Assembly (NCBI GenBank): GCA_963930645.1 | Contig: OZ005652.1 | Span: 323,234,738-323,298,737 of the forward strand | From: Salticus scenicus | Lineage: Eukaryota; Arthropoda; Arachnida; Araneae; Salticidae | Length of the DNA stretch: 64,000 nucleotides | Reading direction: 5' to 3' | In this document: one piece after another, positions 24,441 to 35,718 of the stretch | Layout: the number at the start of each line of letters is the position of its first letter | Position numbering within the stretch: the stretch's first letter is position 1 | Notes under the pieces: model-generated | Seen by the model: the letters and a program-made list of their open reading frames with translations, nothing else | Told to the model about the DNA's origin: nothing | Database searches by the model: none | Translations under genes and position numbers: made by a program

Positions 24441-24702
24441 GTGTGTGTATATGTGTAATATCTTTCTTGTATTAAATTTGCATGAAAACATGTCTTTCCG
24501 GTTCAGTTAACCCTTAATTTTCCCTTTTTACATATCTGCAAATCTAAGTTTGAATTGGATTTTCTCTGCTGTCTTCTATAATTTAACATTGAAAACTGCT
24601 CTGCATGTCTGCAAAAGTGCTTGTCTTAGAAAGACAAAAGAATTGACCACCAGTCTGGGCTAATTTCTATTAATCAATGCTAATAATTTTCATTAATAAC
24701 TG

Positions 24703-25967
24703 CACTGTAAATAGAAGCGTCTTAAATTCAGACAGAAATGTGTCTGAAATGTCAATTCAGACACCTAAATGTCTGAAACACTTACGCATGCAAAATTTCA
24801 GACACATGTGCTGTCCTAAATTAAGACACGTAAGTGTCTTTTTTATAAATGAGCTGAGATAAGTTTCTGAATAAGGTTGATATGTCTGAAATTAAGACAT
24901 ATAACATTTTAGACACATAAAATTTCAGACATTTTACAATTTAGGCACTTAAAAATTCAGACATTACAAATTTCAGACACTTAGAAATTCAGACATTTGT
25001 ATAACTTAACAAATTTTCCATATGAAATCTACTTTAAGCGGCATGCATATCCTGCTTTAATACTTTTTTAACAAATAAATTTGATATTGCTTTATGTAAT
25101 ATAAGTAGTTTACTTATTTAAAATACTTAGACGCGAAACTTATTCGGTTAAAAGTTAAAAAACCAAGTTAATTTTTATTTAAAGTTCGCACATGTAATAG
25201 AACAAAAAATATATTAAGATAAACGAATCGTGTATCTTGCAGCTAAGAAGCGAATTCGTAACTAAACATTCTTAAACAATTTGTGCATAATTGATTTTTT
25301 TTTTTTTTTTTTTCGCATTTTAATTATTTTATGTTCCCTACACTTCAAACTGTAAAAGAACAATTATTTTTTGGTTTCATGTACATAGTTTGTTTTCTTG
25401 CAAATAGCACTTTTAAAAAAATCGTTTAAAATCCATAGTCTACTATTTTTCACATTTATTACGCATTTTACAAAAAAACTCTAAACCTCTACACATGAAG
25501 TTTAAGATAATAACATGTATTAATCTTTAGCTCTTATGGACAGTTTTATTGCAAAGACGTAAAACTTCGATTTGTTTTACGAATACTAAAATATATTTCC
25601 TTATACAAACGACATCCAGTGTGAATACCAATGGCTTGATTGGGAAGACGCTCGACTGTGAATCCATTGATTGTCGATTCGACTCCCGGCGAGGGCAACG
25701 GTAATTGGTTTTCTAAAAATTATTAATGCTTTTTTTTATGCTTTAGGTTATTCTAAAACCTTTTTCACAGGTAAACAGTATAACACTCATCTTTTCATTT
25801 ATTTATTTATGAAAAATATTCACTGTAGACAGGATCAAAGATGGCGGAATTTCAGACACTTCATGTGTGAAACGGTATGTCTTTTAAAACACTTTTTAGC
25901 ATCTTAAAATTGAACACCCATTTCAGACACAATTGTGTCTGAATTTCAGACACTTGTATTTACAGTG
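24703..25967. mobile_element. 1.27 kb element with ttcagacac arrays and cactgtaaat ends
   Basis: The left end cactgtaaatagaagcgtct and the right end (complement cactgtaaatacaagtgtct) are inverted repeats. Inward of each end are many copies of ttcagaca(c) in both orientations: about fourteen between 24730 and 25010, and about five between 25850 and 25955. Such dense subterminal arrays resemble transposase-binding sites of CACTA-like, hAT-like or Mutator-like elements, so I infer a non-autonomous DNA element. The interior (25010-25620) is AT-rich and non-coding and also holds a tRNA-like segment at 25631-25696. No transposase is visible. Both flanks have a tgctaat(a/t)att-like stretch, which is not a clean target duplication. 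Confidence 0.72.
25631..25696 (+). pseudogene. tRNA-like sequence (decayed)
   Basis: A box-A-like tggcttgattggg and a box-B-like gattcgactcc are spaced as in a tRNA, and the region between could give an anticodon loop ctgtgaa (GTG, His type). The acceptor stem does not pair and the anticodon stem is mismatched. It is a tRNA-derived relic or a chance resemblance, placed inside the ttcagacac element. Confidence 0.35.
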
Positions 25968-26039
25968 TGCTAATTATTATTCTTCATTTTTTAAAAGTGT
26001 GAAGCGAAGGGCTAAGAAGTATTAGCTTATATTTTATCT

Positions 26040-26335
26040 TTTTAAGTGGGCTCTATTTTTGAAACCAGAAGACGAATCAAGATGATTAATAAACCTGCTT
26101 GAAGTTTTGTTATAGGCCATATGCATACTTTTTAGGCCATATGCATACTACCGAGTTTTATGGAGTTTCATGAAATCGAGTCATTGATTATTTAAATTTG
26201 AACCCTCAAATGACCGAAACTTTGAGAGAGGATAGCGGATCGAGGTGATTCAAATCTTTAATTGAGAGATTAATCTGCACTATGTACATATCGAGTTTCA
26301 AACGAATTGGTTTTAATTCGTTATATATGTGTGCC
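26040..26335. repeat. Dispersed repeat R24, copies 2 and 3
   Basis: Two further copies of the block described at 24290 lie one after the other: 'ctctatttttgaaaccagaa...gattaataaacctgc' and 'gaccgaaactttgagagagg...ctatgtacatatcgagtttc'. A direct doubling of 'aggccatatgcatact' is seen at about 26113-26147. A long (AT)n follows at 26396-26440. Confidence 0.55.
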
Positions 26336-26392
26336 TTTAAAATTACCTATATTTAAATTACTGAAAATACTTGAAATATCTATCTATCTATA

Positions 26393-26442
<50 letters not shown>

Positions 26443-26834
26443 ACAGTTAGCGCCATTTTGTCCATTTACTTAAAGAATCTGTTTTATTTTATGATGCAGT
26501 TATTTCTTTTCCTTCTAGAACTATGACATTTTAACCAATTTTTCTCGCTTTTGCCAAATTCATAGGAATTTTCTTTTTGTATTCACTAGTCCGGGATATT
26601 TTCTGATTGAAGCGAACAGATGTCACATACTGAAAATATTACTTAAAATCCATATCCCAACCCAGAATTATCATTTTCTTCTTATTTTTGATTCAGAAGT
26701 TTCATAAGTTTTCAAAATATGTTCATAATGACAGACATTAGTTTTTAAACTTAAAAAACAAATAAATAAATTTCAATTTGTTTTCTACGATTTCTTATCT
26801 ATGCTTCATAGAAAAACCATTATGTTGGAGTACG

Positions 26835-27200
26835 TGTGTTTTAATATTTACACGTTGTAATGTCTTATTGATCCCAAAATCCTAGTTTTTAAGCGTGCTG
26901 TTTGTGTGTGCGTCTATGTTAGTCTCTCTGTGAAGGAGTTTTATCAGCGTTTCTAAAGAACAAATGTTAGCTCAAAGACGAAACTCGGTATTTTAAATCT
27001 GTATTATATCCCTTTCCGATCCGAAACATTTTTAACTTAAAGCATTACATTCTTCTGTTTTTGCAAACTGAAAGAAAAATATGGACTATAACCGACATTT
27101 GTTGATTAAAAATTGTACTTTGCACTTTCTGCTAATTAGCTCGATCGTTCATTTCCTGATTTTATTACATACGACTGTTCCAGATGCAAAAATGTAAGTG
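26835..27200 (+). repeat. Dispersed ACTTTCTT-family repeat fragment
   Basis: The blocks 'tgtttgtgtgtgcgtctatg', 'ggagttttatcagcg' and 'aatgttagctcaaagacg' match the layout of the fragment at 2086-2260. Non-coding. Confidence 0.4.
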
Positions 27201-27494
27201 GATGTCTAACCGCACGATCGTGTGGCCTGTGTCGGAAAGGGATAAGGGAATGCTACCTGAGAAACTTTCGTTCAAATGGTTTGCGTACATGGGATACAAA
27301 ATTATTCAGTAGCGAAAGTCGTCTGTAGCGAAATTGCAGTCAGGTTCAGATTAACATTTTTAGATTGCTCTGAGCAAGATAAAAATGACATATGTTTTAT
27401 ATACGTACAAAAGCAGGTTTCACATTGGTATAGAACTATTCATCCAATGCTTACAGGTCCACATAAAATATATTTTTACAACTGAGTGAAAATA

Positions 27495-27556
27495 AGGGAC
27501 GAACCCCGGATCTTTGACTTTTAAGTTCAACGTTCTACCAATTGAGCTATCCAGTC
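27495..27556 (-). pseudogene. tRNA pseudogene (tRNA-Lys-like), 3' truncated
   Basis: On the minus strand the sequence has a D-arm (tagctcaattggtaga), an anticodon arm with loop cttaaaa and a T-arm start (ccggggttcg). About 16 bases are then missing compared with the copy at 28003, removing the T-stem and acceptor 3' side. The flanks match those of the plus-strand copies, so this is an inverted member of the same repeat unit. Confidence 0.7.
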
Positions 27557-27746
27557 CGACAATCGGTGGGCATTATTCACTCAGAAAACCTTTAGGCAGA
27601 ACAACTGGTCTATCATGTACATAGCCGCAGGTAATGTAAAATAACATTAAACAATGGTAGGAAGAAATACATTTATTAATATCACACAATCAGCAGATTG
27701 GGAAGAAAATCACGTGTGTGTGTGTGTTTGGGGGGGGGGGGGTAAA

Positions 27747-27791
27747 TCACCTTGTAAATCAAAGATCCGGGGTTCGATTCCCGGTCCGGGC
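27747..27791 (+). pseudogene. 5'-truncated tRNA copy
   Basis: Only the anticodon arm, variable region, T-arm (ccggggttcgattcccgg) and acceptor 3' side tccgggc remain. A G homopolymer (27730-27742) sits where the 5' half should be. The acceptor 3' strand tccgggc would pair perfectly with gcccgga, the usual start of tRNA-Lys(UUU), and shows what the ancestor looked like. Confidence 0.65.
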
Positions 27792-28002
27792 ATTATTTTC
27801 ACTCAGTTGGAAAAATAAATTTTCAATACTTATGATTTTCTTCCCAATCTGCTGATTATCTGATATTAATAAATGCATTTCTTCCTCCCATTGTTTAATG
27901 TTGTTTTCAATTACCTGCGGTTTATTCTGTTGAGCTATCTACATGATAGACCAGTTGTTCTGCCTAAAGGTTGTCTGAGTGAGTAATGCCCACCGGTTGT
28001 CG

Positions 28003-28075
28003 GCCTGGATAGCTCAAATGGTAGAGCGTTGACCTTGTAAGTCAAAGATCCGGGGTTCGATTCCCGGTCCGGTTA
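28003..28075 (+). tRNA. tRNA-like gene with anticodon TGT (Thr), derived from a tRNA-Lys backbone
   Basis: A full cloverleaf can be drawn: acceptor gcctgga/tccggtt, D-arm gctc...gagc, anticodon stem ttgac/gtcaa with loop cttgtaa, and T-arm cggggttcgattcccgg. The anticodon at 28036-28038 is TGT, which reads Thr. The anticodon stem, T-stem and box B (ggttcgattcc) are perfect. The acceptor has one mismatch and two G-T pairs. A tttt lies about nine bases downstream and could stop RNA polymerase III. The body otherwise resembles eukaryotic tRNA-Lys(UUU), which suggests an anticodon change. It sits in a repeat unit present three times within 0.7 kb, so a tRNA-derived repeat rather than a working gene is quite possible. 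Confidence 0.55.
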
Positions 28076-28268
28076 TTATTTTCACTCAGTTGGAAAAATA
28101 AATTTTCAATACTTATGATTTTCTTCCCAATCTGCTGATTGCGTGAAATTAATAAATGTATTTCTACATAAAATACTTATATTATGTTATATGTTTAAAA
28201 ATCGCTCAAAGTGGATTTTAAGTTGTGTTACTGTTTAATTTTTGTAATTAAATCATATTAAAAGAAAC

Positions 28269-28503
28269 ACTTTAAACACGTATTAAAATTTATTAAAATC
28301 GTTTACAAAGCTCTTCGCCACAACGTTATGGCATCATGAGATAATTTACACAAAAACAGGTGAGACAACATCTTATATATGACTGGAATTTTAATACGGT
28401 TACAGTATAAGAATAACTTGAATAAAATATGATTATCCTTATATCCCAAGTTATACCTTAGCTTTGTAAACGATTTTAATAAATTTTAATACGTGTTTAA
28501 AGT
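28269..28503 (-). mobile_element. PLE terminal fragment with perfect 44 bp inverted arms
   Basis: The arms 28269-28312 and 28460-28503 are perfect inverted copies (one reads agctttgtaaacg...). On the minus strand the left arm is preceded by a hammerhead-like segment: ctcatga, a stem gcc...ggc, then gaa (about 28306-28342). This closely resembles the minus-strand segment at 37375-37425. The arrangement, a terminal repeat joined to an inverted partial copy of itself, is typical of Penelope-like elements. The ctgatga core is mutated to ctcatga, so any ribozyme here is likely dead. Confidence 0.55.
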
Positions 28504-28750
28504 ATTTTTTAATATATTTTAATTACAATGTTAACACGTGTGCTTAGTGTAAATTCTCAACATTTAGAAAATGTAGATTTTAATTAGGTTTAATTTTTGT
28601 TTGTTTCCTGTGCTAATTTTAAGTACACAGGAAATATATTATATGCGTATATTTACAATATACGCATATAATTGAATATTATATGCGTATAATAATATTA
28701 TATATTGAATTTTATATGCGTATACAATTTACAATAATGATTTCACAATC

Positions 28751-28822
28751 GCTACAATTGGATTTGAACCGATGACCTATTAGTCAGCAATTCAGCATTT
28801 AAACCATTCGGCCATGCTACAA
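28751..28822 (-). pseudogene. tRNA-like sequence with good box A and box B
   Basis: On the minus strand tggccgaatgg (28804-28814) fits the pol III box A and ggttcaaatcc (28760-28770) fits box B at tRNA spacing. The acceptor stem does not pair and the anticodon stem is ambiguous, so I do not assign an amino acid. It is a decayed tRNA or the head of a SINE. Confidence 0.45.
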
Positions 28823-28829
28823 CATGCAG

Positions 28830-30384
28830 CTTCATTTCATACAATGATTTCACTTAATCATGCATGCATGTAAATTGTAATTGTTGCTAGCATAGTGTTG
28901 TCAAAGTTTGCTACTTTTTTATTAAACAGCCACCAATATTTTGAGAAGTGATATTTGATATATATAGTAGATGCAACCGTTACATTTAAAATTTAGTGAT
29001 AGATTTTGAATAAAAAAGTCGCAAAAGCTGGCAACGTTGTGCTCACATCAATTTATACCATTAAAGAGTTAAATATCTAATGAATGAGTCGATGATGAGA
29101 GTAAATATATATTTTGATTACAAAATATAAAATTTCTAAATATATATATATATATATATATTCTTTTATGAAATAATATTTACGAGGCTTTATACTTATT
29201 TTATTATTTTATTTTAAATTATCATATTTGAAGCTCATGGTAGTTTATTCATTTCATCAATTTTACTACAATATTCATTATTCGCGAGATTACTGAACTT
29301 TACCAAATAGTAAAATTCATGAAATACATCAATGATTTAGTTAGCTAATATCTTGTAATTAACAGCTGTTTCCAACATTGTAAGATATAGGCATGTATGG
29401 TACTTTCATAACTATCTAAATGTAAGCTCTTATCTGAATTCCCTTGTTCAATGGGATTAATCCTAATACATCACGCTTTCTGCCATCACCTGATTTTCAA
29501 CATGAATAACCCTTATAATAGAATGAATTAATAGTCTAAGAATTATTCAAGATTATGTATCTTAAATGCAAGTTTAAACTTCAAGTATACTATTTACTCA
29601 TTATTTTATTTTTTAAATTTCCCATTAAGTGATAAATATTTAATTATTTATTATGATTATAATTAAAATTTGATAATTATGACTTTAAAACAGTTTAATA
29701 TTTTGATAAATAATCATTCATAGAAAAAATGTTTCTTGTCAATATTTTTTTAGTTGTTTTTTTAATTTCTTTTTTTCTAAGGTTTAATGTGCAAAAGTAT
29801 TTACATAATTTAAGTATATTATGGTTTATGTATAGAAAATACGTATAATTAAAAAACTCATCAAACAGTATTACACAATGTTGTTTGAATTTTAATTTCA
29901 ACATATCATTATACACTCATATTGATCGAAATACTCATTCGTATACGTTCGTAAAATAGGAGTCCTACTTATCTATAATTTTCAGCGATACAGAAAAATA
30001 CATAAAATACATTAATATCATATTCCATAATAAATGGATATAATATATCCACCGAAGATATCAATAAAATTTTAATGTAATAACAGCACAATGTGGCGAA
30101 GCTTAGTTATGGATTGATATACTTCAAAACGAAATTAAAATTACTGCACAGGCCTGCGAAATCGTACTTTATTTATTTATTTATTTATGAGCCGCTTTGG
30201 GTTTTCTTATGTTTTCGGACACGTTGAATTCAGAAATGCTTATATTTTGTCCCTATGACGTAAGGAATTTTCACAAAGTAAGGATGAAATCTGAAGAATT
30301 CACAAAGAAACTATGAAAGAATTGAAACTCTTTATGTATAAAATATACTAAAATATACAGTTATTTACACTTTTCTTTTAAATG

Positions 30385-30385
<1 letters not shown>
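28830..30385. other. AT-rich DNA, nothing recognised
   Basis: There is an (AT)n near 29137-29161. The minus-strand frame 29695-29916 is low-complexity. No gene is seen. A poly(T) of about 33 bases lies at 30389-30421. Confidence 0.5.
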
Positions 30386-30421
<36 letters not shown>

Positions 30422-30484
30422 CACACTGAAACTTTGTTTAGTGTTTTTTCTCTTGTGTACGGCTTATCCAACAATAGTTTGCTA

Positions 30485-32160
30485 ATACGTTGATATTCCC
30501 TCGGCCCTGAAACCTCTCCTTTCTATTTCTTTAATATCTTGGCGAAGTCGCTCTTCTTGTTTTTCACTCACATCGCCTAGGTTTTCAGAGAAATAATTGA
30601 GATGTGAGTTAACAAAGTGAAGCTTTAAGCACATTGAGTAGCTCATGTCTTTGAAGTTCTTTCGCATAGTTCCTACGATGTTCTCGAAATCAGGATCTTT
30701 GTTGTTAGCAAGAAACTTCTTTACAACGCCGGAAATGCCCAAGCTGCTCTTTAATTGTGGAGCAGACATTCAAACCATGTTTTCTCCAAAAAAAAAAAAA
30801 AAAAAATCGAGTTAATGATTTTTCTTTCATTTTTTCATAAAACTATTATGTCTGATATCTTTCTAGATATGTCTACATATTTTATTACTATCTAGTAATA
30901 CATCTAAACAAATGATAAGTAGGTTTTATGTTTAGTTATTTTTTTATTTATTGATTTTTGTGTTGTCTAAAAAAAATGTATCCGGAGGAGAAATCATGGT
31001 TTGAATGTTTGCTCCTTAATTATTTTCCATTTTGTTTTCGAATATGTCATCTGTCTTCAGTTTCCAAATGTTAGGACCGACAAAAAGCCTTCTTTCAACT
31101 TTGCTATTGACAGTCGGGGAAATTTACTAGTCAGAGACTTGAAAGTATCGCCATGCTGCGGTAAAAACTTTAACAAATTGTTTCATGATGCTTAGTTTGA
31201 TGTGAAGTTGCGGCAGAAGAACATTTTTTGCATCTACCAAAGACTCGAACAGTACGCTTTTTTTTTTTCTCCTACTTTAAGCTTTCTGCTTGGCCATATC
31301 TACTGAGTCCAGTGTTTGTCTTTTTCTCCACTGTCCCATTTGCTAAATAAACAACGGTATTTTGTGTAGCCACCTTGTTAATCAAGAATTACAAAAAAAA
31401 AAATTCAGATCATCAGAGATGACCTATTTCTATTCCATCTACTTATTCTTCGTGTAAATTAAGGCTAAATTCTCATATCTCTCTTTTAATTGCACTGAAT
31501 GTTCGACTAGTATAGTATTTATTGCCATTGTGAAAAAAAGCAGCTTTTAGGCTTCTTTTGGAAGAATCAATGAAAAGTCTTCAACCTTTTGACAGATACT
31601 GAATTTTGAACTTTTTCATCACGCAGGGAATATCGGAGCAGTACAGAAATTCGTCGTCTTGCGAAAAGCAAGGCACAAAGACTTTTTCTAGATTTCTGAA
31701 ACAATAAAAAGAAGTTCCGGGGTATAGCAAGTTCTTTTTTTAAGTCTAAATCCTAATAGCTGCGCAGTATCAATTGTGAGGGTGAGATACCTGATGAAAT
31801 CGTTTAATTCTGATTGTGAAAATTGTTGGGGATCATTACAGCTTTCCACTTGAAACTCATCCTCAGAATTGTCTTTTAATTCGTCCCCTGAAAGAGAAGC
31901 ATGTCATCAAGACGTTCTGGAGGCACAGGAATGGGAATGCTGGGACCATGAGGAACACGGCGTACAGTAGAATCTATGTTCGGATAAAATATCTCTTTTC
32001 TGTTTTTAAAATTATATCCATGTATGTTGAATGAACAAAAGCAACAATCAACACTGTGATTTCCAGGTTCTCTGCATAACGAGGCACACGAAAGCGAAAA
32101 TATTTCAACTTACGTTTCGATCACATGCGTTGCCCTTCTACGCAGCTTGAACATAATCGT
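30485..32160 (-). pseudogene. Decayed copy B of the multi-copy arthropod gene family
   Basis: Reading minus-strand from about 32160 leftwards, the N-terminal conserved part is DNSEDEFQVESCNDPQQF, SQSELNDFIRYL and AQLLGFRLKK. A middle part has QGGYTKYRCLFSKWDS, then LLPQLHIKLSIMKQFVK followed by RRLFVGPNIWKL. The C-terminal frame (30769-30482) gives KDPDFENIVGTM, SMCLKLHFVNSHLNYF and SENLGDVSEKQEERLRQDIK. The order equals that of copy A at 13425-15025, and the two complement each other's gaps. Stops and frameshifts are frequent, and two poly(A/T) tracts (30786, 31259) fall within or beside it. Function unknown; clearly non-functional here. Confidence 0.74.
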
Positions 32161-32164
32161 TGCG

Positions 32165-33728
32165 GTACCCATGACTCATTTTGGTGTTGAATATTTACAC
32201 CAAAGTAAACAAGATATACTTTTCGAACAAAGTTTGTGATTATTCGTTGTTGTTTTCTTACCCCAATTTAACCACATATATAGCAAAAGATATCGGGAGA
32301 GTTAACAGACTTTTGAAGCCATAAAAGTCATTAAATTAGTCATAGATCTATATTTCAAATGTTTCAACAAAACTTGACAGGAAAAAAAAAATATTTAACT
32401 ATTTACCTATTACTTACATATATCGGTAGCTATATAGCAAGTTCAACGTCTCTACCTTGATATTACATATATTCAAACTATTTCTATAAATATTCTTATG
32501 TCGGTACAATTAAATTCATTAAATTTGTCAATTTGTTTTGTAAAAACTGTACGTGATGAAGATTTTTGAATATTTTTTCCTTAATCAGCACCAAAATATA
32601 CATCAGAAAAACACTTCACCTTGCGGAAAAAAAATTTCACACGCCTGTGTTATAGTTATTTTATCAAAAACTAGATATAAATATTCCTTTAGAGCCCTCA
32701 TTAAGATAAGTTACAATTTATGATGCTACAATAGTTTAGAATTCCATTTTTTCTGTAAAAGGCATGCGTTTTGCAATAAATTTGAAACACATAGAATTTT
32801 GAGTTTGATATATACATATAGGTAGAGAGATAGATAAATGTTGTTGTCATTGCCAATAGACACTTTTTTAATGAAAAATATAGCTAATTCCTTATCTAGT
32901 TCTAATAGGATTCCGTAATAAATTTTTTTCAAAGGAAACATTTTTTTTTTTTATATCTATCTTTTCTGGTGTAAATTTAGTGAATAATTTTAAATTTCGC
33001 AAAATATTCTTGATGTTTTGCATACGATTTTTAACTATAAATCGAAACTCCGCAAACTAGCACACTAAAATATTTCAAAAACACGTGCTTTGCATTTTAA
33101 GGTATTAGCTTAAAACGTTTTCATTCATGTCTGTTCAATAACAATTTTTAAGTATGTTTTTCTACGAAATTCAAACATATTTGAAATACTGTTATATGCA
33201 TTTTTATCTAAATTAAAAATTTCATTTATTTCTCATTTATGAGAAATTTAACTAAAACTGATACTTAAAAGAGTAAATTAAAATTAGCGATCCTATTTTG
33301 AAAAAGAAAAAAATAAATCATAAATAGCTAGAATGCTGTGTCATCACAAAACTTTCTTTTAGGATATTATTTTCTATAAAGGTGCCATATATAAGAACAA
33401 GATATTTATCAACATGGTTTCTAACAATAAAAATTTTACATGGGAAATTTACTGCAAATATAACTAATAGATCCTAAGATATAGCCATATGAAAAATCAA
33501 AGAACGTGAGAAGATCAATTTTACTTGTTGGAAAATATACGTCAAAATTGATTCAGCATAGTTTTTCTATTAATATACATATCACCTATCAAGCTTGATA
33601 CATTTATATATCATAGAAGCTAAGATATAGCTCTCACGTAATCAGAGAATATTTCAGCATAGCCATACCCCCTGTTAAACGACATACGCTCAAATTAAAC
33701 CGGCGTAGTACCTTATAATAGTGTATGT
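32165..33728. other. AT-rich DNA, nothing recognised
   Basis: A block at 33330-33728 with phrases such as 'ctaagatatagc' and 'atttcagcatag' looks like an older interspersed repeat, because similar phrases follow the hAT-like element to about 34670. No gene is seen. Confidence 0.45.
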
Positions 33729-33736
33729 ATCACAAA

Positions 33737-34383
33737 CAGGGTTTAAACTGCCATTAGGTTTTTTAGCATTTTGCTAAAAGGTATCCAATTTTGCTAAAAC
33801 AAGTCGGTCAGAATTTTGCTAAAAAGCTAAAACTGGATAACTGTATAAAATATCTCTATATAATAATTCAGATTTTTTTTTTTTTTTTTTTTTTTTTTGT
33901 AATATTTGCAGTCAAAAACTACGAAAGGACTGAAATTTTTGGGAATCCTTATTTATATAGTAATTTGGATTTATTTTTAATTTTCAATGATTGAATTTAA
34001 ATGCAAAAATATTTAAAAGTATGTTAGAATTCGGAATTTGCTTCATAGAAGCATTTTTAGCACTAGTATTTCACGATTATCTACACCTACACTTTACTTG
34101 ATTTTTAAATTGCTTTTTCATTTTACACATATGATATGAATACCTCTTTTTCTATTGATAAAATCAAAACATAGTTTACCTTATTCATATTTTTAAAGTC
34201 ACAAATATGGATGCTTGGTTAAAATCATCAATGAACAAAACGAATAGAAAACAAACTAAAGATAACAAAGCTAAGTAAAAGAAATCAATGGTATCCAAAG
34301 AATTAACTTTCGAAAAAGCTAAAATAGTGCTTGCCTATTTTCGCTAAAATGGTAAAGTAATTTTTTTGCCAGGTTAAACCCTG
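33737..34383 (+). mobile_element. hAT-like non-autonomous element with 8 bp target duplication
   Basis: The left end cagggtttaaactgcc and the right end (complement cagggtttaacctggc) form an imperfect TIR. The element is flanked by atcacaaa (33729-33736) and atctcaaa (34384-34391), an 8 bp target duplication with one difference. CAGGG ends and 8 bp duplications are hallmarks of the hAT superfamily. The interior has repeated 'attttgctaaaa' phrases near the left end, a T tract of about 27 bases (33872-33898), and a short frame near 34207 starting MDAWLKSSMNKT that could be a transposase N-terminal remnant. The element is 647 bp, too short for a full transposase. Confidence 0.82.
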
Positions 34384-34391
34384 ATCTCAAA

Positions 34392-34773
34392 TTCAGTGCA
34401 CTTAAACGCAATAAATGCTGAAATATGCCTCCCCATAAATTAAAAAATAATTAAATAAATACTGCATAACAATGCTTTGAACCAACTTATAATTCCAAAA
34501 TGACCCTACTACATATTACGTTTTATGAACTTATATATTATATAAGCTTAAATATAGTCTTCACATAAATAAGGAAAAATTATCATAACAGCGATATGCA
34601 CCAAAATTTTATGAGCAACAATTTATGTCAAGGTGCATTTAAATGTAAACTTTTGTGCATGACTTAGAACAACTAGATTTTTTTTTTCGTACGTATATAG
34701 TCGCACATGGAAAGAAACATTTCATAAATTTGTCATATCGTAGTCAAGACACCTGAAATTTTAACGAATAAAA

Positions 34774-34812
<39 letters not shown>

Positions 34813-35718
34813 TAGAAGAAAGTAAAAATGACATGCCCATAACTTTAAATTAGGAATGGAGTATCATATTAATCTGAAATTTCGATGAATACATCGTATC
34901 ATATTTGAGGGCTTTTGTGATTTGAAATTAATGTTGGGTAATGACATCTCCCTCATTAGTATTGGTCAATTGAGTCTCAAATCTCTTGAGCTATCTGAGC
35001 CCTCACATCAATCACTATCTAATTGAGTAGACGTCTAATACACGTTAATATTTATAGAACTATGAAGTTAATGTTTTTTAATTAATTTTGTGTAAATTAA
35101 TTAGGCACTAAAATAAAAAAATTGGCAAACATTAGGTTTTCAATCAAACATATTTTCTATCAATTTAATTTTTTATTTGAATGAAGTGGGAGTTATAAAA
35201 TTATAGAGAACAAATTTTGTAAAGAAATTTATTCCTTATAACAAATTTTCATTTCTAAATGCCGCGAAGTTATTTCATTATTTTAAATAAATGAATTTAT
35301 ATAGAACAAAAAATGTGTAAAAAAATGAAGTAAATATAACGATGAAAAACATAGAAATAAATATGGGGAAAACACTTAGATGCATTCTAAATGTATCTGA
35401 TAAAAAACATATTTTGCATATATATATTTTTTTATATATAAAATCTAAATACACCTTAACTAAACCTAAAGAGCATCCTAATGTACTTCACTAATTCAGT
35501 AAAAGGATCATGTGCTTACGATGTTGCTAATGTAAAATAAAATACATCTTTTAAATTAATGAAATGTGCCTTACCGTTTCTTGTCGTAATTCAATAAATG
35601 AATCATATCATTGATCCTAACAAAAATGTTTTATTACTTCTCTTAAAGTATTTTGTTTATTACACAATAACCTGATTTAGATAGTAAATAAGACCTTTTT
35701 GTAAATATATTTATTTAC
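34392..35718. other. AT-rich DNA with an ACTTTCTT-type hairpin remnant
   Basis: A poly(T) tract (34778-34805) is followed by 'tatagaagaaagtaaaaa' at about 34811-34830, the minus-strand head of the dispersed repeat, and then a less AT-rich block to 35040. No coding sequence is recognised. Confidence 0.45.

Larger units (their letters stand above)
27480..28170. repeat. Inverted and direct copies of a tRNA-containing unit
   Basis: The unit contains a tRNA copy, then 'ttattttcactcagttgg', 'cttcccaatctgctgatt' and 'ttaataaatgcatttcttcc', and upstream 'agaccagttgttctgcc' and 'gtgggcattattcactcag'-like sequence. It occurs once inverted (27480-27715) and about one and a half times directly (27747-28170). 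Either a local duplication with inversion or a SINE cluster would explain it. Confidence 0.75.

Noticed and set aside
24703..25010. CRISPR-like array of ttcagacac repeats
   Set aside because: Repeats are about 9 bp, in both orientations and irregularly spaced, in eukaryotic DNA; this fits subterminal transposon motifs, not CRISPR.
25631..25696. Functional tRNA-His
   Set aside because: Acceptor and anticodon stems do not pair and the sequence differs from eukaryotic tRNA-His in conserved positions.
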